From: Methyloligella sp050110875
GTDB lineage: Bacteria > Pseudomonadota > Alphaproteobacteria > Rhizobiales > Methyloligellaceae
Direction of reading: 5' to 3'
Length of the DNA stretch: 64,000 bases
Assembly: GCA_050110875.1 (NCBI GenBank)
Contig: CP188828.1
Span: 1,736,001-1,800,000, forward strand
Shown: one piece after another, positions 16,306 through 26,255 of the stretch
Numbering within the stretch: position 1 is the stretch's first letter
Layout: each line of letters begins with the position of its first letter
Position numbers and translations under genes: made by a program
The notes under the pieces: generated by a model
What the model saw: the letters and a program-made list of their open reading frames with translations, nothing else
Told to the model about the DNA's origin: nothing
Database searches by the model: none

Positions 16306-19119
16306 CTAGAAATGTGCCGTCAGTGAACCGTATGCGGTCCGGCCAGGGCCTGGCTGGTTCACCAGGCTCAACGGATCGATATAGAATTGATCTGTCAGGT
16401 TCTCGACCCGGAACTCCGCGGTCAGCCATTCGCTGAGCCGGTACTCGGCATAGACATCAACCAGCGTGTAAGGGTCCCACTCGATCTGGTTGATGAACTG
16501 GCTCGCCCCTTGCGCCGTAACCTCGCCATGGCCAATGGAGCGCGGACCGATATAAACCACCCGTCCCCCGAGGGTCAGTTTCTCATCCATGAATGTCTGC
16601 GAGGCCGTGAGCGAGACAGTGTATTCAGGTGGCACCTGATTGGTGGCGTAGTCGGCGTATAGCGACTTGTTTGCACATGTCTCGGCCGTCTTGCAGAACT
16701 CCACGTTCAGGTAATAGTTGGCTGCGAAATCCGCCGTGAACCCCTCATGCTCGTAACGCGCTGAGAGTTCCAGACCTTCGAATTTTGCCCGGTCGATATT
16801 GTAAGTCAGCATCGACAGGTAATAGCTGCCATCGGGTCGGTCGAACTGGTGCCACTCGCGGGCGATATAGTCCTGAACATCCCAGTTGAAGTAACCGAAC
16901 TTGATCATGGCCTCATCTCCTGAAGCCAGCACGTCCTTGCGAATGACGTTGGTGCCGATTTCCCAGTTTCGCGAACGCTCCGGCTGGAGGTTCGGATTGA
17001 AGCGTGAGCTAAATCCGGTCAAGGATTCGAAGAGCGAGGGCATCCGCTCCATATCGGAGTAGCTGACATAAAACTGGGTGTTCTTAACCGGCTCGATCGT
17101 TACCCCGGCAAAAGGGCTCCAGCCACCCTGATTGAGGGTCTGCCCCTGAAGCTCATCGGGCCCGTAGTTCCCTTCTGTGTCGGGACCTGTTCGGTCCTCG
17201 CTCCAAAAATGCTGGTAACGCACACCGCCATTGAGCGTCAGCCAGTCCTTTGCCTCCCAAGCAGCTTTCATGAAGCCAGCCGCTTCCTGGCGGGCGCCGT
17301 CGCGTATGGTGAGCCAGTCTTCCAGTTGCTGCGAATAAGGGCTCGGGCGTGTGTCCTCGCTCAAATAGGACCCGCCATAGGTCAGGGTGAGCGATCTCCC
17401 AGCCAGATCAAGCAGTGACGTGTTGGTGATGTCGCCGCCCCACATCACATTGTCGGTGCCGACGCGGTAGTTCGCTGGCAAGCCGAAATCCTCGGGCTGA
17501 TATGGTGAATAATATGAGCCGGCCCTGCGAGGATTGCGGCGCTCCAGATCCGTATACCAATAGTTGGATTGAAGATTGATCCAGTCGTTTCCGGCCGGTT
17601 CCCATTCATGTTTGACAGTGAACGTGTTCAGCTCCGCGCCGACCGTCTGCTCCTGCTGGGTTGCCTGGCTGTAAGCAGAGGTGAGACGCGAGGCCAAGCG
17701 ATCGCCGGCTTCGCTCTTGAACCACATATAGCCGAGCTGCAGGGCCTGCCCGTCGCCAAATTTTAAACCGGCTTTGGTCAGCGCCGAACTGGTCTCGAGT
17801 TGCGTATTAAGGACTTCTTCGCCGGCCCGGTAATTTGCCAACCCATTATTGAGATAAAGATTATCCCAAGCGTTTGGATGGCCGGGCTGATAGCAAGAAT
17901 TCTCGTTGAAGCAATATTCCTGCGGACCGGTATCGACGACTTCGGCATGGCTTCCATGTGTACCGGCGAAGTAATTCCCACGCTTGCGGTAGGCATAACC
18001 GCCTAGGAGCTCGACCCTATCGTCCTCGTAAGCGGCCACGATGCTTCCCGAACCATTGGTGGGCTCCAGGAAGGATGGTCGGTCCATACCGGTTGGGGAA
18101 GCAATCGGTTCGTATTCGTTATAGGGAAGCGAGGGGAAATCGTACCCGGCTTCATTGTCGGCAACTGGCTCTGCGGTGTTTGTGCCGAAGCCACCTTTCG
18201 CTCGAATCCCCCAGTTCTTGCCATCCTTCACAATATCCCTAGCCTCGAGGGTGCGCATTTCCACCGTACCGGCAATGCCGCGGGACGACGCGTCGGAGCC
18301 CTTCATGATATCGACCCCGGCAATGAAGTCGGGATCCACATAGGTGCGGTTCGAGATGCCCTGATAGCCTTGATAGACAGTGGTCGAGTTCATCGCTCCA
18401 TCGATCGTCACATTCACGCGGCCCATGCCCTGCATGCCGCGGATATTCACATCCACCGCACTGCCGGAGTTCCGCGGATCGCCGGACATAACGCCGGGCG
18501 TCCCCTGGAAGATGTCGGATGGATTCGCTCCGCGAAAATGCTCGATGCTGTCTTCGGAAATGTAGTCGACGGGAGCCGCGGTCTCGTAAACCTCCTCGGT
18601 CGGATTGCCCCCTGTTGTCACGTTGATCGTATCTAAAAGCAGCGAGCCGTCAGACGGTGGCACCACTTCGACATCCGAGTTGGGATCGAGAATCGTTACT
18701 GTGTTGGAGCCGCTGAACTGGTAGCTCAGACCAGAGCCAGCCAGCAGCAGAGACAGGGCCTGTCCGGTGCTGTATCGCCCGGAAAGCCCAGACGTGCGCT
18801 TGCCACGCACCAGATCGGCTCGATAGAGGATTTGTAGATTTGCCTTGTCGCCGAACTTGGAAATAGCCGGCCCCAACGGGCCGGCCGGAATTGCATAGCT
18901 GGCTTGCACCGACGATTGCGCCTGTGCCGTCTCTGCTGCCAGAAACACCTGCCCACCCAAACTCATTGCTGTCAGCAGCGCCACGCTGTTGACCTTCGCG
19001 CCCCGGATGATGGACGCCAATTCGAAGTTCTTCACAGTTGCCCCCGAAGTCGTCTTGTTGTTGCGGACGGCCCCAAGCACGTCCGATCCAAAGACGATTC
19101 CGGAATGACGGTGCCTCAC
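16306..19119 (-). CDS. TonB-dependent heme/hemoglobin receptor with STN signalling domain
   Basis: The protein has up to 937 residues: a signal peptide ending near AAETAQA (about 68), an STN (secretin/TonB N-terminal) signalling domain (about 75-150), a plug (about 175-290) and a 22-strand beta-barrel ending in an aromatic residue (LTAHF). The NPNL motif (RFNPNLQPE) is present, and a FRAP-like box appears as ERMPSLFE; both are hallmarks of heme/hemoglobin receptors. With the FecR and sigma genes upstream it forms a surface-signalling system that senses ligand binding. The GTG at 19119 follows a G-rich site; a second GTG at 19035 would give a more normal signal peptide and may be the true start. 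Heme oxygenase follows 91 bases downstream. Confidence 0.92.
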   Translation of the reverse strand: MRHRHSGIVFGSDVLGAVRNNKTTSGATVKNFELASIIRGAKVNSVALLTAMSLGGQVFLAAETAQAQSSVQASYAIPAGPLGPAISKFGDKANLQILYRADLVRGKRTSGLSGRYSTGQALSLLLAGSGLSYQFSGSNTVTILDPNSDVEVVPPSDGSLLLDTINVTTGGNPTEEVYETAAPVDYISEDSIEHFRGANPSDIFQGTPGVMSGDPRNSGSAVDVNIRGMQGMGRVNVTIDGAMNSTTVYQGYQGISNRTYVDPDFIAGVDIMKGSDASSRGIAGTVEMRTLEARDIVKDGKNWGIRAKGGFGTNTAEPVADNEAGYDFPSLPYNEYEPIASPTGMDRPSFLEPTNGSGSIVAAYEDDRVELLGGYAYRKRGNYFAGTHGSHAEVVDTGPQEYCFNENSCYQPGHPNAWDNLYLNNGLANYRAGEEVLNTQLETSSALTKAGLKFGDGQALQLGYMWFKSEAGDRLASRLTSAYSQATQQEQTVGAELNTFTVKHEWEPAGNDWINLQSNYWYTDLERRNPRRAGSYYSPYQPEDFGLPANYRVGTDNVMWGGDITNTSLLDLAGRSLTLTYGGSYLSEDTRPSPYSQQLEDWLTIRDGARQEAAGFMKAAWEAKDWLTLNGGVRYQHFWSEDRTGPDTEGNYGPDELQGQTLNQGGWSPFAGVTIEPVKNTQFYVSYSDMERMPSLFESLTGFSSRFNPNLQPERSRNWEIGTNVIRKDVLASGDEAMIKFGYFNWDVQDYIAREWHQFDRPDGSYYLSMLTYNIDRAKFEGLELSARYEHEGFTADFAANYYLNVEFCKTAETCANKSLYADYATNQVPPEYTVSLTASQTFMDEKLTLGGRVVYIGPRSIGHGEVTAQGASQFINQIEWDPYTLVDVYAEYRLSEWLTAEFRVENLTDQFYIDPLSLVNQPGPGRTAYGSLTAHF

Positions 19120-19216
19120 CCCCCAAACTTGAAAAAAATACTCAGGATTTAAATTAGTACGTTATGGCAGGGGCTTAGGCGGGAAGAAAATGCGTGGAGC
19201 GGCGAGGGAAAGCTGT

Positions 19217-20170
19217 TCAAGCCGCGCGCAGCAGCACCAAAAAAGGCGTTAGCTCGTAGCTGTTCACCGGCAAGGTATGGGTGATGACATGCAGCACTCC
19301 GTCGGGGTTGCTGATGTCGAAAATCCCGCTCACCCTCAATTCCAGCAGGTCATCGTCCAATATCAGGATCGTGCCACTGCGATAGCGGTTCACATCGGCG
19401 ATTACCTGGCGCAGCGGCCGGTCTTCGAAGATCAGCTTGCCCCTCCGCCAAGCTGACTCCGTCGCCGTGTCACCGGAAGCAACCGCGCCCAGCCCTCTTT
19501 CACCATAGGAGACATACTCTCCGGCGCGCAGCTCTGCCTGCTGTGAGCCCGGTCCCTCGATCGCAACCGCGTTTTCTTCGACGGCTACGGTGACCTCGTC
19601 ATCCCATTCGTGCACCACAAAACGTGTGCCGAGCGCCGTGACGCTGCCCGAGCGTGCCACGACGGTAAAGGGGCGCTCTTGGTCCTTGGCGACATCGAAA
19701 TAGGCACGGCCCCGCAACAGGTGAAGCCGTCGTTCCTTGGCGGTGAAATCGAGTTTGAGTGCACTATCGGCATCCAGGTCTGTCTTGCTGCCATCGGGCA
19801 AGGTGAAGCGGCTCACCTTGCCGATACCGGTCGCGTAGTCGGCCAAAAGAAAGTCCGGTAGACCGGCAACCGCGACATATCCGACGGCCGCTGCGGCCAT
19901 GGCGCCGCCAGTCAAGAGACCGCGCCGGCTGAGCATGTGCGATGTGACTGCGGCGGGGCGCGACCCTTGTCTTGGATCTGGAATTCGACCGACATCGTGC
20001 CAGAGGCCGGAGAGCTTTTCGTATTCCTGCCGGTTCACTGCCGAGGCGTCGAGCCAAGCCGCATGTGCTGCGTGCTCTTGCGCGGTAGCTTCACCGGAGC
20101 TGAGCCGCACGAACCAAGCCAACGCTTCCTCGCGCGCCTGGCTTTGCAAATAATCCTGTGATTGTCCCAT
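19217..20170 (-). CDS. FecR family anti-sigma/sigma regulator
   Basis: The 317-residue inner-membrane protein has an N-terminal DUF4880-type cytoplasmic part (EEALAWFVRLSSGEATAQE), a transmembrane segment at about 87-108 and a periplasmic FecR domain (FTLPDGSKTDLDADSALKLD, then RGRAYFDVAKD). A DUF4974/STN-interacting C-terminal part follows (about 235-317). It should relay heme occupancy from the STN domain of the receptor to the ECF sigma factor. It lies between the sigma gene and receptor gene on the same strand. Confidence 0.92.
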   Translation of the reverse strand: MGQSQDYLQSQAREEALAWFVRLSSGEATAQEHAAHAAWLDASAVNRQEYEKLSGLWHDVGRIPDPRQGSRPAAVTSHMLSRRGLLTGGAMAAAAVGYVAVAGLPDFLLADYATGIGKVSRFTLPDGSKTDLDADSALKLDFTAKERRLHLLRGRAYFDVAKDQERPFTVVARSGSVTALGTRFVVHEWDDEVTVAVEENAVAIEGPGSQQAELRAGEYVSYGERGLGAVASGDTATESAWRRGKLIFEDRPLRQVIADVNRYRSGTILILDDDLLELRVSGIFDISNPDGVLHVITHTLPVNSYELTPFLVLLRAA

Positions 20171-20288
20171 GGAGCTAACGGCTCATCTCAATCGCGCAAT
20201 GCCGAGCGGGCAGAATCATACCCCTCTGACTACAAGGACGGATCAAGAGGCGTCATCCCTCACCTCCGACACGGAAAAATTGTATAGC

Positions 20289-20819
20289 CTAATCGAGCAA
20301 GTCGTCGCATCTAGTCCGGAGATGTCCCAATGCCTTCATTAGGAGTTTCTCGACTGCGCTTTTGCTGATTCCCATGGCATCCGCGATCTCTCCATGGGAA
20401 AGCCCGTCGAAACGGTGCATCAGAAAGGCTTCGCGCTGGCGCGCCGAAAGCTCTGTGATGGCTGTCTGCAGCCGCTCCAATCTCTGACGGTAATCGACCA
20501 CCCGCTCCGGGGAGGGTGTTTCATTCGCCGTCTCGAGATTCTCTATCGTCGCTGAGAGGCGCTTTTTGGCTGCATTGCGCCGTAGATGATCGACCGCGAC
20601 ATTGTCGGCGACTCTGAAAAGGTAGGAACGCGGGTTCTGAATGACCGTGTCGACCGAAACCTGATTCAGACGCAGAAAAGTGTCCTGCACAACATCATGG
20701 GCATCTGCTTCGCCGCCTAGTCGATAATTGAGATGTCGGACGAGATCGCCGTAATTCTCGGTGAGAAGAGCGAGAATGGATTTCTTCGTCTCGGCGAGCA
20801 TACAATTAGAATCATTCAA
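20289..20819 (-). CDS. ECF sigma factor, FecI-like
   Basis: The 176-residue protein has sigma region 2 (VVQDTFLRLNQ, with PRSYLFRVADNVAVDHLRR) and sigma region 4 (LSARQREAFLMHRFDGLSHGEIADAMGISKSAVEKLL). It should direct RNA polymerase to the fecR-receptor-hmo-exbB-tonB transcript. The TTG at 20819 has an AGGG site upstream; an in-frame ATG at 20801 is possible but lacks one. A candidate Irr/ICE box covers the start region. Confidence 0.92.
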   Translation of the reverse strand: MNDSNCMLAETKKSILALLTENYGDLVRHLNYRLGGEADAHDVVQDTFLRLNQVSVDTVIQNPRSYLFRVADNVAVDHLRRNAAKKRLSATIENLETANETPSPERVVDYRQRLERLQTAITELSARQREAFLMHRFDGLSHGEIADAMGISKSAVEKLLMKALGHLRTRCDDLLD

Positions 20820-20821
20820 AA
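20805..20821 (-). promoter_or_regulatory. Candidate Irr-type iron-control (ICE) box at the sigma gene start
   Basis: The minus strand reads TTTTGAA-TGA-TTCTAAT. My recollection of the rhizobial ICE/Irr consensus is TTTAGAA-N3-TTCTAAA; 12 of 14 arm positions match. Placed over or just before the start of the iron-uptake sigma gene, it would let heme/iron status repress the whole operon. The match is seen; the binding is inferred. Confidence 0.4.
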
Positions 20822-21250
20822 CTATTGCCCTGAAGGAGAGACGCGTTCATTATTCGAAATCCCCCCATACTTCAAGACAGCATAGTAACGCCCTGCCGGA
20901 TAACCGCAATTCAGACCTCTGATCGCGGATGACGTTGGTGGTGGCAAGCGTCACATTCGTACGACGCTGAGGTTCTTCGCTTCAGTGATCAGCGTGAAGC
21001 TGGGAGACCAGATGCCCGGGGATGAGACCGGAATAGATGAGGATGCCGAAAAACCCCCAAGGCTCCGGCGATCTGCCGCCAACCTCCGTCACGCAATCTC
21101 TGCACGAGATGTCCAAACCTGCGAAAAATTCTGATGAGCTATGCCGATTTCGAAATGTTGCTCAAGCGGCAGTTCTTCCGGTATCGCAGGCTCATAAATA
21201 CGATTTAGATCTCACCCCAATTCGTTCGGACGTTGGTGAGCATTTTGAGC
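20822..21250. other. Gene-free stretch between the two iron operons
   Basis: The frames present (one of 103 codons at 21037) have no protein-like features and overlap the end of the reductase gene. The part nearest 20822 should carry the sigma gene promoter. I see no RNA gene or repeat. Confidence 0.4.
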
Positions 21251-22327
21251 TTAATCTCCACTACAGCCGCGCCGCCAATACGACACGACGAGATGCTCGT
21301 CTTTCTTCAAGCCGCGGTCATTTCGAAGATGGTTTCGAATCTTTTTGAAGTCGTCGAACTCACAGCCAGCCCAGACATAGCGTGACGTTCCCTCTTCGTC
21401 GGGAAATGCGAGTGCTCTCACTGCCTCGGGCAGGAGTCCCGCCTCTCCTGCCTGCGCTCTGTCTCGAGGAAGCCAGGTGGTATGGATCTGGCCGGCACAT
21501 TGTAGTGGCTGAATTTCGCACTCGTCCGCGACTTCGATGACTGCCTTGCCGGATGCGCCCGCGGGCAGAGCCTCCAGCATGCGTGTGATTGCCGGCAGTG
21601 CGGTCTCGTCACCGATAAACAGATACCAGTCAGCATCAACCAGACCACCACCTCCCGGTCCCATGATGCCAATTTCGTCACCGATCGTGGCCGTCTCGGC
21701 GAGCCCTGCACCTGGTCCGGCATCCGGATGGAGGACGAAGTCGATATTTATAGTGCTGGCGGCTTCGTCGATCGAGCGGACGGTGTATTTTCGCAGCTTT
21801 GGTCGCCTCTCATCGTCCTCCCATCGCAATAGCCCGTTCGCCGCCACCGTCGGCCATTGCGGCTCGGTAAGCTCGGGATGCTGGATCAAGAGATGTACGT
21901 GAAGTGCATCCATCGGCGCGTAGCGCGCAACGTCCTCCCCGAGAAGAGTGATACGGCGCATGCGCGGCGTGACATCTCGGATGGCTACGACCTCGAACAG
22001 CCGAAAATTGGGTGGTCGCGAGAGATCGCTGCCGTCGCCGCTCCATCTAAGGGCCGGCGTCCGGTCCTCCGCAAATTCTGCGATATGTGAGGCGATAGCA
22101 CGCCGGAGGAAGTAGATGGCCTCCAGGTCGGGCGCTGAAACATCGATGCGCACGGTGTCGCCTTCGGGGGAAAACTGAGCCTTTGAGCCCGCGACATGAA
22201 GAATCTGCATAGGCCCACGAGTTTCCACTTGTGCGCCGTGTTCCGTCATATGCTCACAAAGCGCAGCGATCATCGCGCCGGAGTCAGCTAGATCAATGCG
22301 TGTCCTGGCAAAGAATGCCTTTGTCAT
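21251..22327 (-). CDS. Siderophore-interacting FAD-dependent reductase with N-terminal DUF2218
   Basis: From the ATG at 22327 (behind GGGAG) the 358-residue product has a DUF2218 domain (about 1-90, FARTRIDLADSGAMIAALCEH) joined to a siderophore-interacting protein. That second part has an FAD-binding beta-barrel (about 110-225, VTPRMRRITLLGED and RKYTVRSID) and an NAD(P)H domain (WYLFIGDETALPAITRML, ending in the SYWRRG motif). It should reduce ferric siderophore in the cytoplasm and release iron. An upstream start at 22354 lacks a site. Third gene of the receptor-binding protein-reductase operon. Confidence 0.92.
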   Translation of the reverse strand: MTKAFFARTRIDLADSGAMIAALCEHMTEHGAQVETRGPMQILHVAGSKAQFSPEGDTVRIDVSAPDLEAIYFLRRAIASHIAEFAEDRTPALRWSGDGSDLSRPPNFRLFEVVAIRDVTPRMRRITLLGEDVARYAPMDALHVHLLIQHPELTEPQWPTVAANGLLRWEDDERRPKLRKYTVRSIDEAASTINIDFVLHPDAGPGAGLAETATIGDEIGIMGPGGGGLVDADWYLFIGDETALPAITRMLEALPAGASGKAVIEVADECEIQPLQCAGQIHTTWLPRDRAQAGEAGLLPEAVRALAFPDEEGTSRYVWAGCEFDDFKKIRNHLRNDRGLKKDEHLVVSYWRRGCSGD

Positions 22328-22386
22328 CGAAACTCCCAAATCCCAACCGTGCAAAAGAACTAATGCTCGCTAGAGCAGCCAGCGTC

Positions 22387-23562
22387 CTAAGGTGCGGGGC
22401 CAAAATTGTCGTCCTCCAGCGCGATCCAAAACGTCCCTTCAAGTGGTGCCGCGAGGAAGCGTGTATTGATCGCAGTTAAGGTCTCTTTCGGATCGACCGC
22501 CTCCAGCGCTTCCGGATGGCTCCACTTGGCAAAGCACTCGAACATCAAGATGTTCAAAGCCGAAATCGAAAGCTGATGTGAAATGCCGTAAACCTGTCCC
22601 TCACGAACGGCTTGGAGCTTCCCCCGAACGCTATTTGCGAGCACGGCCTGCAAAGAGGATAGAGCTTTCTCTGGAGTCACGCCTCCACCGAGAAGCAAGC
22701 CCCCGAGAGCGGAGAGATGCGAACCGCCCGTTCCGATATAGATTTCGGGATTGGCTGCGAGGACCGCTTCGGGATTGAGCCTCCCGTCATAGCCCGGCAC
22801 ATCGGCGCCGATACTTTTTGCTTTCGCCAAGTGCAGAAACTCGGTGAGCCGATTGTCGGCTCCAGGGGTGGAGCAACACTCCGTGCCGGCATGAGCGTCG
22901 ACCAGGACTGTCGGACGATTCTTGACGTCTGTAAGCGCTCGGGTGACGCGGTCGTAATGTAAGGCCACGAAGTCGGAGAATTCCTCCGCCTGTTTCGGAC
23001 GGCCAATCGCGTTGCCGACCAGCTTGATAGAGAAGCGCGTCTCCTCCGCAGGGCTGAGCGCATCCGTCTCGGGCCCATCAAGGAAGATCGTTGGTATGCC
23101 GACCGCGGCGAGCTGGGTGGCGATGGGTTCCCACGCTTGCTGCCAATATTGAATAATCACCAGATCCGCACCGACGCTCAGAACGCCTTCCACCATGCCA
23201 CCAGTGGGAAAATAGCCTCCGATTTCAGGAATATTGTCGATTGCGGGGAAGCGCTCCTCGAAGGCCTCGTACATGCCCCGGTCGATGCGGTGAGGAGAAG
23301 CCCAGCCTGCGATCTTCGCGATGGGATCGGGATCGATCAACGCGAGGGAAAGCAGAATCAGGCTCTCATTTGTGACGATGCGCTCGGCAGGCTTGTCGAG
23401 CCTTACCTCGCGTCCTGCGGCATCGGTCAGTACGATCTCCGCAAGCGCAGGTGTAGAGGCGGCTAGAGCTGCTGCTGCCGAGACTATCAGCAGGAGCAGT
23501 CCGAAAAGGGGATGGGCGGCCGATCGTCTGGCCGCCCTAGGGGATGACGCTTTCATCAGCAT
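22387..23562 (-). CDS. Siderophore/iron-chelate ABC transporter substrate-binding protein
   Basis: The 391-residue periplasmic protein (class III binding fold, FepB/BtuF type) has a signal peptide (LFGLLLLIVSAAAALAA, mature near ALAEI), then VLTDAAGREVRLDKPAERIV, GADLVIIQ and ANPEIYIGTGG. The frame opens at 23640, but the ATG at 23562 shares one base with the receptor's TGA and gives a normal signal peptide, so it is preferred. No FecCD-type permease or ATPase gene is next to it; the partner must be elsewhere or the ligand enters by another importer. Confidence 0.9.
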   Translation of the reverse strand: MLMKASSPRAARRSAAHPLFGLLLLIVSAAAALAASTPALAEIVLTDAAGREVRLDKPAERIVTNESLILLSLALIDPDPIAKIAGWASPHRIDRGMYEAFEERFPAIDNIPEIGGYFPTGGMVEGVLSVGADLVIIQYWQQAWEPIATQLAAVGIPTIFLDGPETDALSPAEETRFSIKLVGNAIGRPKQAEEFSDFVALHYDRVTRALTDVKNRPTVLVDAHAGTECCSTPGADNRLTEFLHLAKAKSIGADVPGYDGRLNPEAVLAANPEIYIGTGGSHLSALGGLLLGGGVTPEKALSSLQAVLANSVRGKLQAVREGQVYGISHQLSISALNILMFECFAKWSHPEALEAVDPKETLTAINTRFLAAPLEGTFWIALEDDNFGPAP

Positions 23563-26072
23563 CACCAACTGTATTTCAATCTTGCCGTCAGGGTGCGCTC
23601 GGCACCGTAGTTGCAGCTTCCGCCCGTGACGTTCAGGCATTGAGAAACATAGGTTTCGTCGAAGAGATTGCTCACATTGACCTGCAGGGTTGTGCCCTCG
23701 AATGCTTTCGCAAGCTTGCCAAGCTCGTAGGCCGCTCCGACATCAACCAGGACGCGCCCAGGAATGCGAAGCTCGGGCAGATAGGTGGCATCCGTTTGAT
23801 AGGCTGTCAGGCCGCGCACACCGCCGCTCACTGAAAGGCCGTCCACCCAAGGCGTGCTGTAGATCAGCCAGAGGCTGGCCTGATGCTCCGGCACGCGTAG
23901 CATATCTTGGCCAAGCTCGACCGGATCGTTGGAACTCAGCACTTCGGAGTCCGAGTAGGCATATGCGGCGAGCATATCGAGCCGGTCGGTGACAGCGTAT
24001 TTGGCTTCGATCTCCACCCCGCGGATTCGCTGCTCGCCCGACTGCACTGAGAATTGCGGGTCGACCGGGTTCGGCGTCAGGTTGTTCTCCAGCGTCAGAT
24101 CGAATAGTGAGACCGTGAACAGACCGCGTCCATTCAAAGGCTCATATTTCACGCCGACTTCGTATTGCTGGGCCGTGCGGGGATCGAACGGAATACCCGC
24201 GAGATCGGTGCCCAAGGTCGGCAGGAAAGCCGTTGAAAAACTGGCGTAAGGCGCCAAGCCGTTGTCGAAAAGATAGGTGAGACCGGCCCGCCACGTAACC
24301 GCCTCGTCCCTCGCAGTGACGGTGGGCGTGCCCGCAAGCCTGTCCGTCGTGTCGATCTCGGAGATGTCGTAACGCATGCCGAGCGTGGCGAGCCATCGAT
24401 CGTAGCGGATCTGATCTTGCAGATAGAGGCCGAGCTGTTCCTGCTTTTGAAGGCCCGATCGGGTAAAGGTGGGAACCGAAATCGGAGCGAGACCATATTC
24501 CGGATCGAGATAATCGATCGGCGAGGCCCCGAAACCATTGCCGAAATTGGTGAAGGATTCCGCCCAGAGATAGTCCACGCCGAACAAACTTGTATGTTTG
24601 AAGTTGCCAGTGCGGAAGCGTGCCTCCAACTGGTTGTCGACTGCGAAATTTTCGAGTTGATCGTCCGTCGCAGCAGAGACGCGATTGAGGGTGGTCCCAT
24701 TGCCGGCCGGCGGATACGCGAAGGCGGGATTGACGAGCGCCAAAAAGAAATCTTGGTCAGCGAAGCCGTAACGAAGATTCTGCCTGACGGTCCAGGTTTC
24801 GTTGAGGTCGTGCGCGAACTCATACCCGGCGAGGTAGACGTCGCGGTTGAATTCATTCGCTTCGGGATCGCCAAAATATCGGTCGCGTGGAATCTGCCCA
24901 TTCGGATTCCGGAGCAGAGTGCCGACCGCCGGATAGAAGCGGGGACTGTAGAAGTCCGGTGCGTCCTTTTGATAATACCCATAGAGGGTCAGTTCGGTCG
25001 CTTCGTTCGGCCGATAGGTCAGGCTTGGTGCCACCATGATCTGGCGGTCGCGTTCATAATCAATTTGAGACCCAAGATCCTTTCCGAGGGCTATCATGCG
25101 ATAGGTCCACTTGCCGTCCTCGGTCACGGGGCCGGCAAAGTCTAAGGAGCCCTGTACTCCTCCGAACGACGAAGTCATTACCTCTATCTCGTGATAGGGC
25201 GCGTCTAAGGGCCGCTTGCTGATCAAGTTGACCAGACCGCCTGGGATAGCACCACCATAGAGCACAGAGGCTGGCCCTTTGATTACCTCGATACCTCTGA
25301 GCGCATAGGGATTGATACTTGGAGTGGCGTAGCTAACAGGATCGCCGGGGAGGCGAAGGCCATCCATCCAGACGGTGCCTAGAGTATTGAAGCCGCGGAT
25401 CCAAAGCCAATCGTAGCGGAGATCATAACCGTTCGGTTCATCCAGTACGCCTGGAGTGTAGCGCAAAGCCTGCGGCACGGTATTGGCACCCTGAGCATCC
25501 ATCTGCGCGCGGGTGACAACACTAACCGCCTGTGGCGTTTCTAAGATCGAGGCATTAGTTTTCAGCGCGCTAGTGCTGCTCTCCGCAACAAAGCCTTCGG
25601 CTTGTGCAGGACCGTTCACGCCCGGGACGGATGCTGTCGTCTGCACCGGCTCGAGTGTTTCGGGATGGATGACGGGTTGTGGTGGTGCGGGCTCTGCGGT
25701 GGGTTGCGGCCGTGGCGGAGCCGGTATGGGAGCCGTCCCCTCAACTACGATGGGATCGAGAGAAATGGATTCGCTCAATGGCGCAGCTTCATTGTTGATT
25801 GCGTCCTCTTCGGCCGCCGGGGCCGGTTCATCGATTTCCTGAACCCCTTGTGCGTCTTGAGTGGCTTCTGCCTCTTGCGAAAATGCAGAAGGCGCGAACA
25901 ACGTCAGTGAGGCCGCAAGCATCATCCAGGCGGCGAGCAGTCCCAAGTTTTTCGTACATGCCTCGGTATCCGTTGGCCACGCATTCCAATACCCTGCTGG
26001 CCGCATTCCAATTTGAGTGGACTTGCGCCACTCAACCCCAAGCTCTCGCAAAATCCGCCAAGACTGACCCAT
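23562..26072 (-). CDS. TonB-dependent siderophore receptor
   Basis: The 836-residue outer-membrane receptor has a signal segment (about 43-66), a Pro/Glu-rich linker carrying a TonB-box-like stretch (LDPIVVEGTAP), a plug (ETPQAVSVVTRAQMDAQG, then GIEVIKGPASVLYGG) and a barrel ending in the aromatic LKYSW. It resembles the FhuA/FpvA-type siderophore receptor family; there is no STN domain, so it probably lacks surface signalling. The N-terminus before the signal peptide is unusually long, so a later start is possible. Its promoter faces the AraC regulator across about 180 bases. Confidence 0.92.
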   Translation of the reverse strand: MGQSWRILRELGVEWRKSTQIGMRPAGYWNAWPTDTEACTKNLGLLAAWMMLAASLTLFAPSAFSQEAEATQDAQGVQEIDEPAPAAEEDAINNEAAPLSESISLDPIVVEGTAPIPAPPRPQPTAEPAPPQPVIHPETLEPVQTTASVPGVNGPAQAEGFVAESSTSALKTNASILETPQAVSVVTRAQMDAQGANTVPQALRYTPGVLDEPNGYDLRYDWLWIRGFNTLGTVWMDGLRLPGDPVSYATPSINPYALRGIEVIKGPASVLYGGAIPGGLVNLISKRPLDAPYHEIEVMTSSFGGVQGSLDFAGPVTEDGKWTYRMIALGKDLGSQIDYERDRQIMVAPSLTYRPNEATELTLYGYYQKDAPDFYSPRFYPAVGTLLRNPNGQIPRDRYFGDPEANEFNRDVYLAGYEFAHDLNETWTVRQNLRYGFADQDFFLALVNPAFAYPPAGNGTTLNRVSAATDDQLENFAVDNQLEARFRTGNFKHTSLFGVDYLWAESFTNFGNGFGASPIDYLDPEYGLAPISVPTFTRSGLQKQEQLGLYLQDQIRYDRWLATLGMRYDISEIDTTDRLAGTPTVTARDEAVTWRAGLTYLFDNGLAPYASFSTAFLPTLGTDLAGIPFDPRTAQQYEVGVKYEPLNGRGLFTVSLFDLTLENNLTPNPVDPQFSVQSGEQRIRGVEIEAKYAVTDRLDMLAAYAYSDSEVLSSNDPVELGQDMLRVPEHQASLWLIYSTPWVDGLSVSGGVRGLTAYQTDATYLPELRIPGRVLVDVGAAYELGKLAKAFEGTTLQVNVSNLFDETYVSQCLNVTGGSCNYGAERTLTARLKYSW

Positions 26073-26255
26073 GCCTACGCCCCCGACAAAACTTGACTGT
26101 AAATGTCATATTAACTCTATTGAGTAGGCAATCATGGGATGCTCAGCAACGTTCTGGTCTTTGCCGCTGACCCAGAAATCTTTGCATTCCAACAAAACTT
26201 CCTAGCTGGATGGTCAAAGGGCGATATTGGCCTTCGGGTTTGAAAGGTGCTTCAG

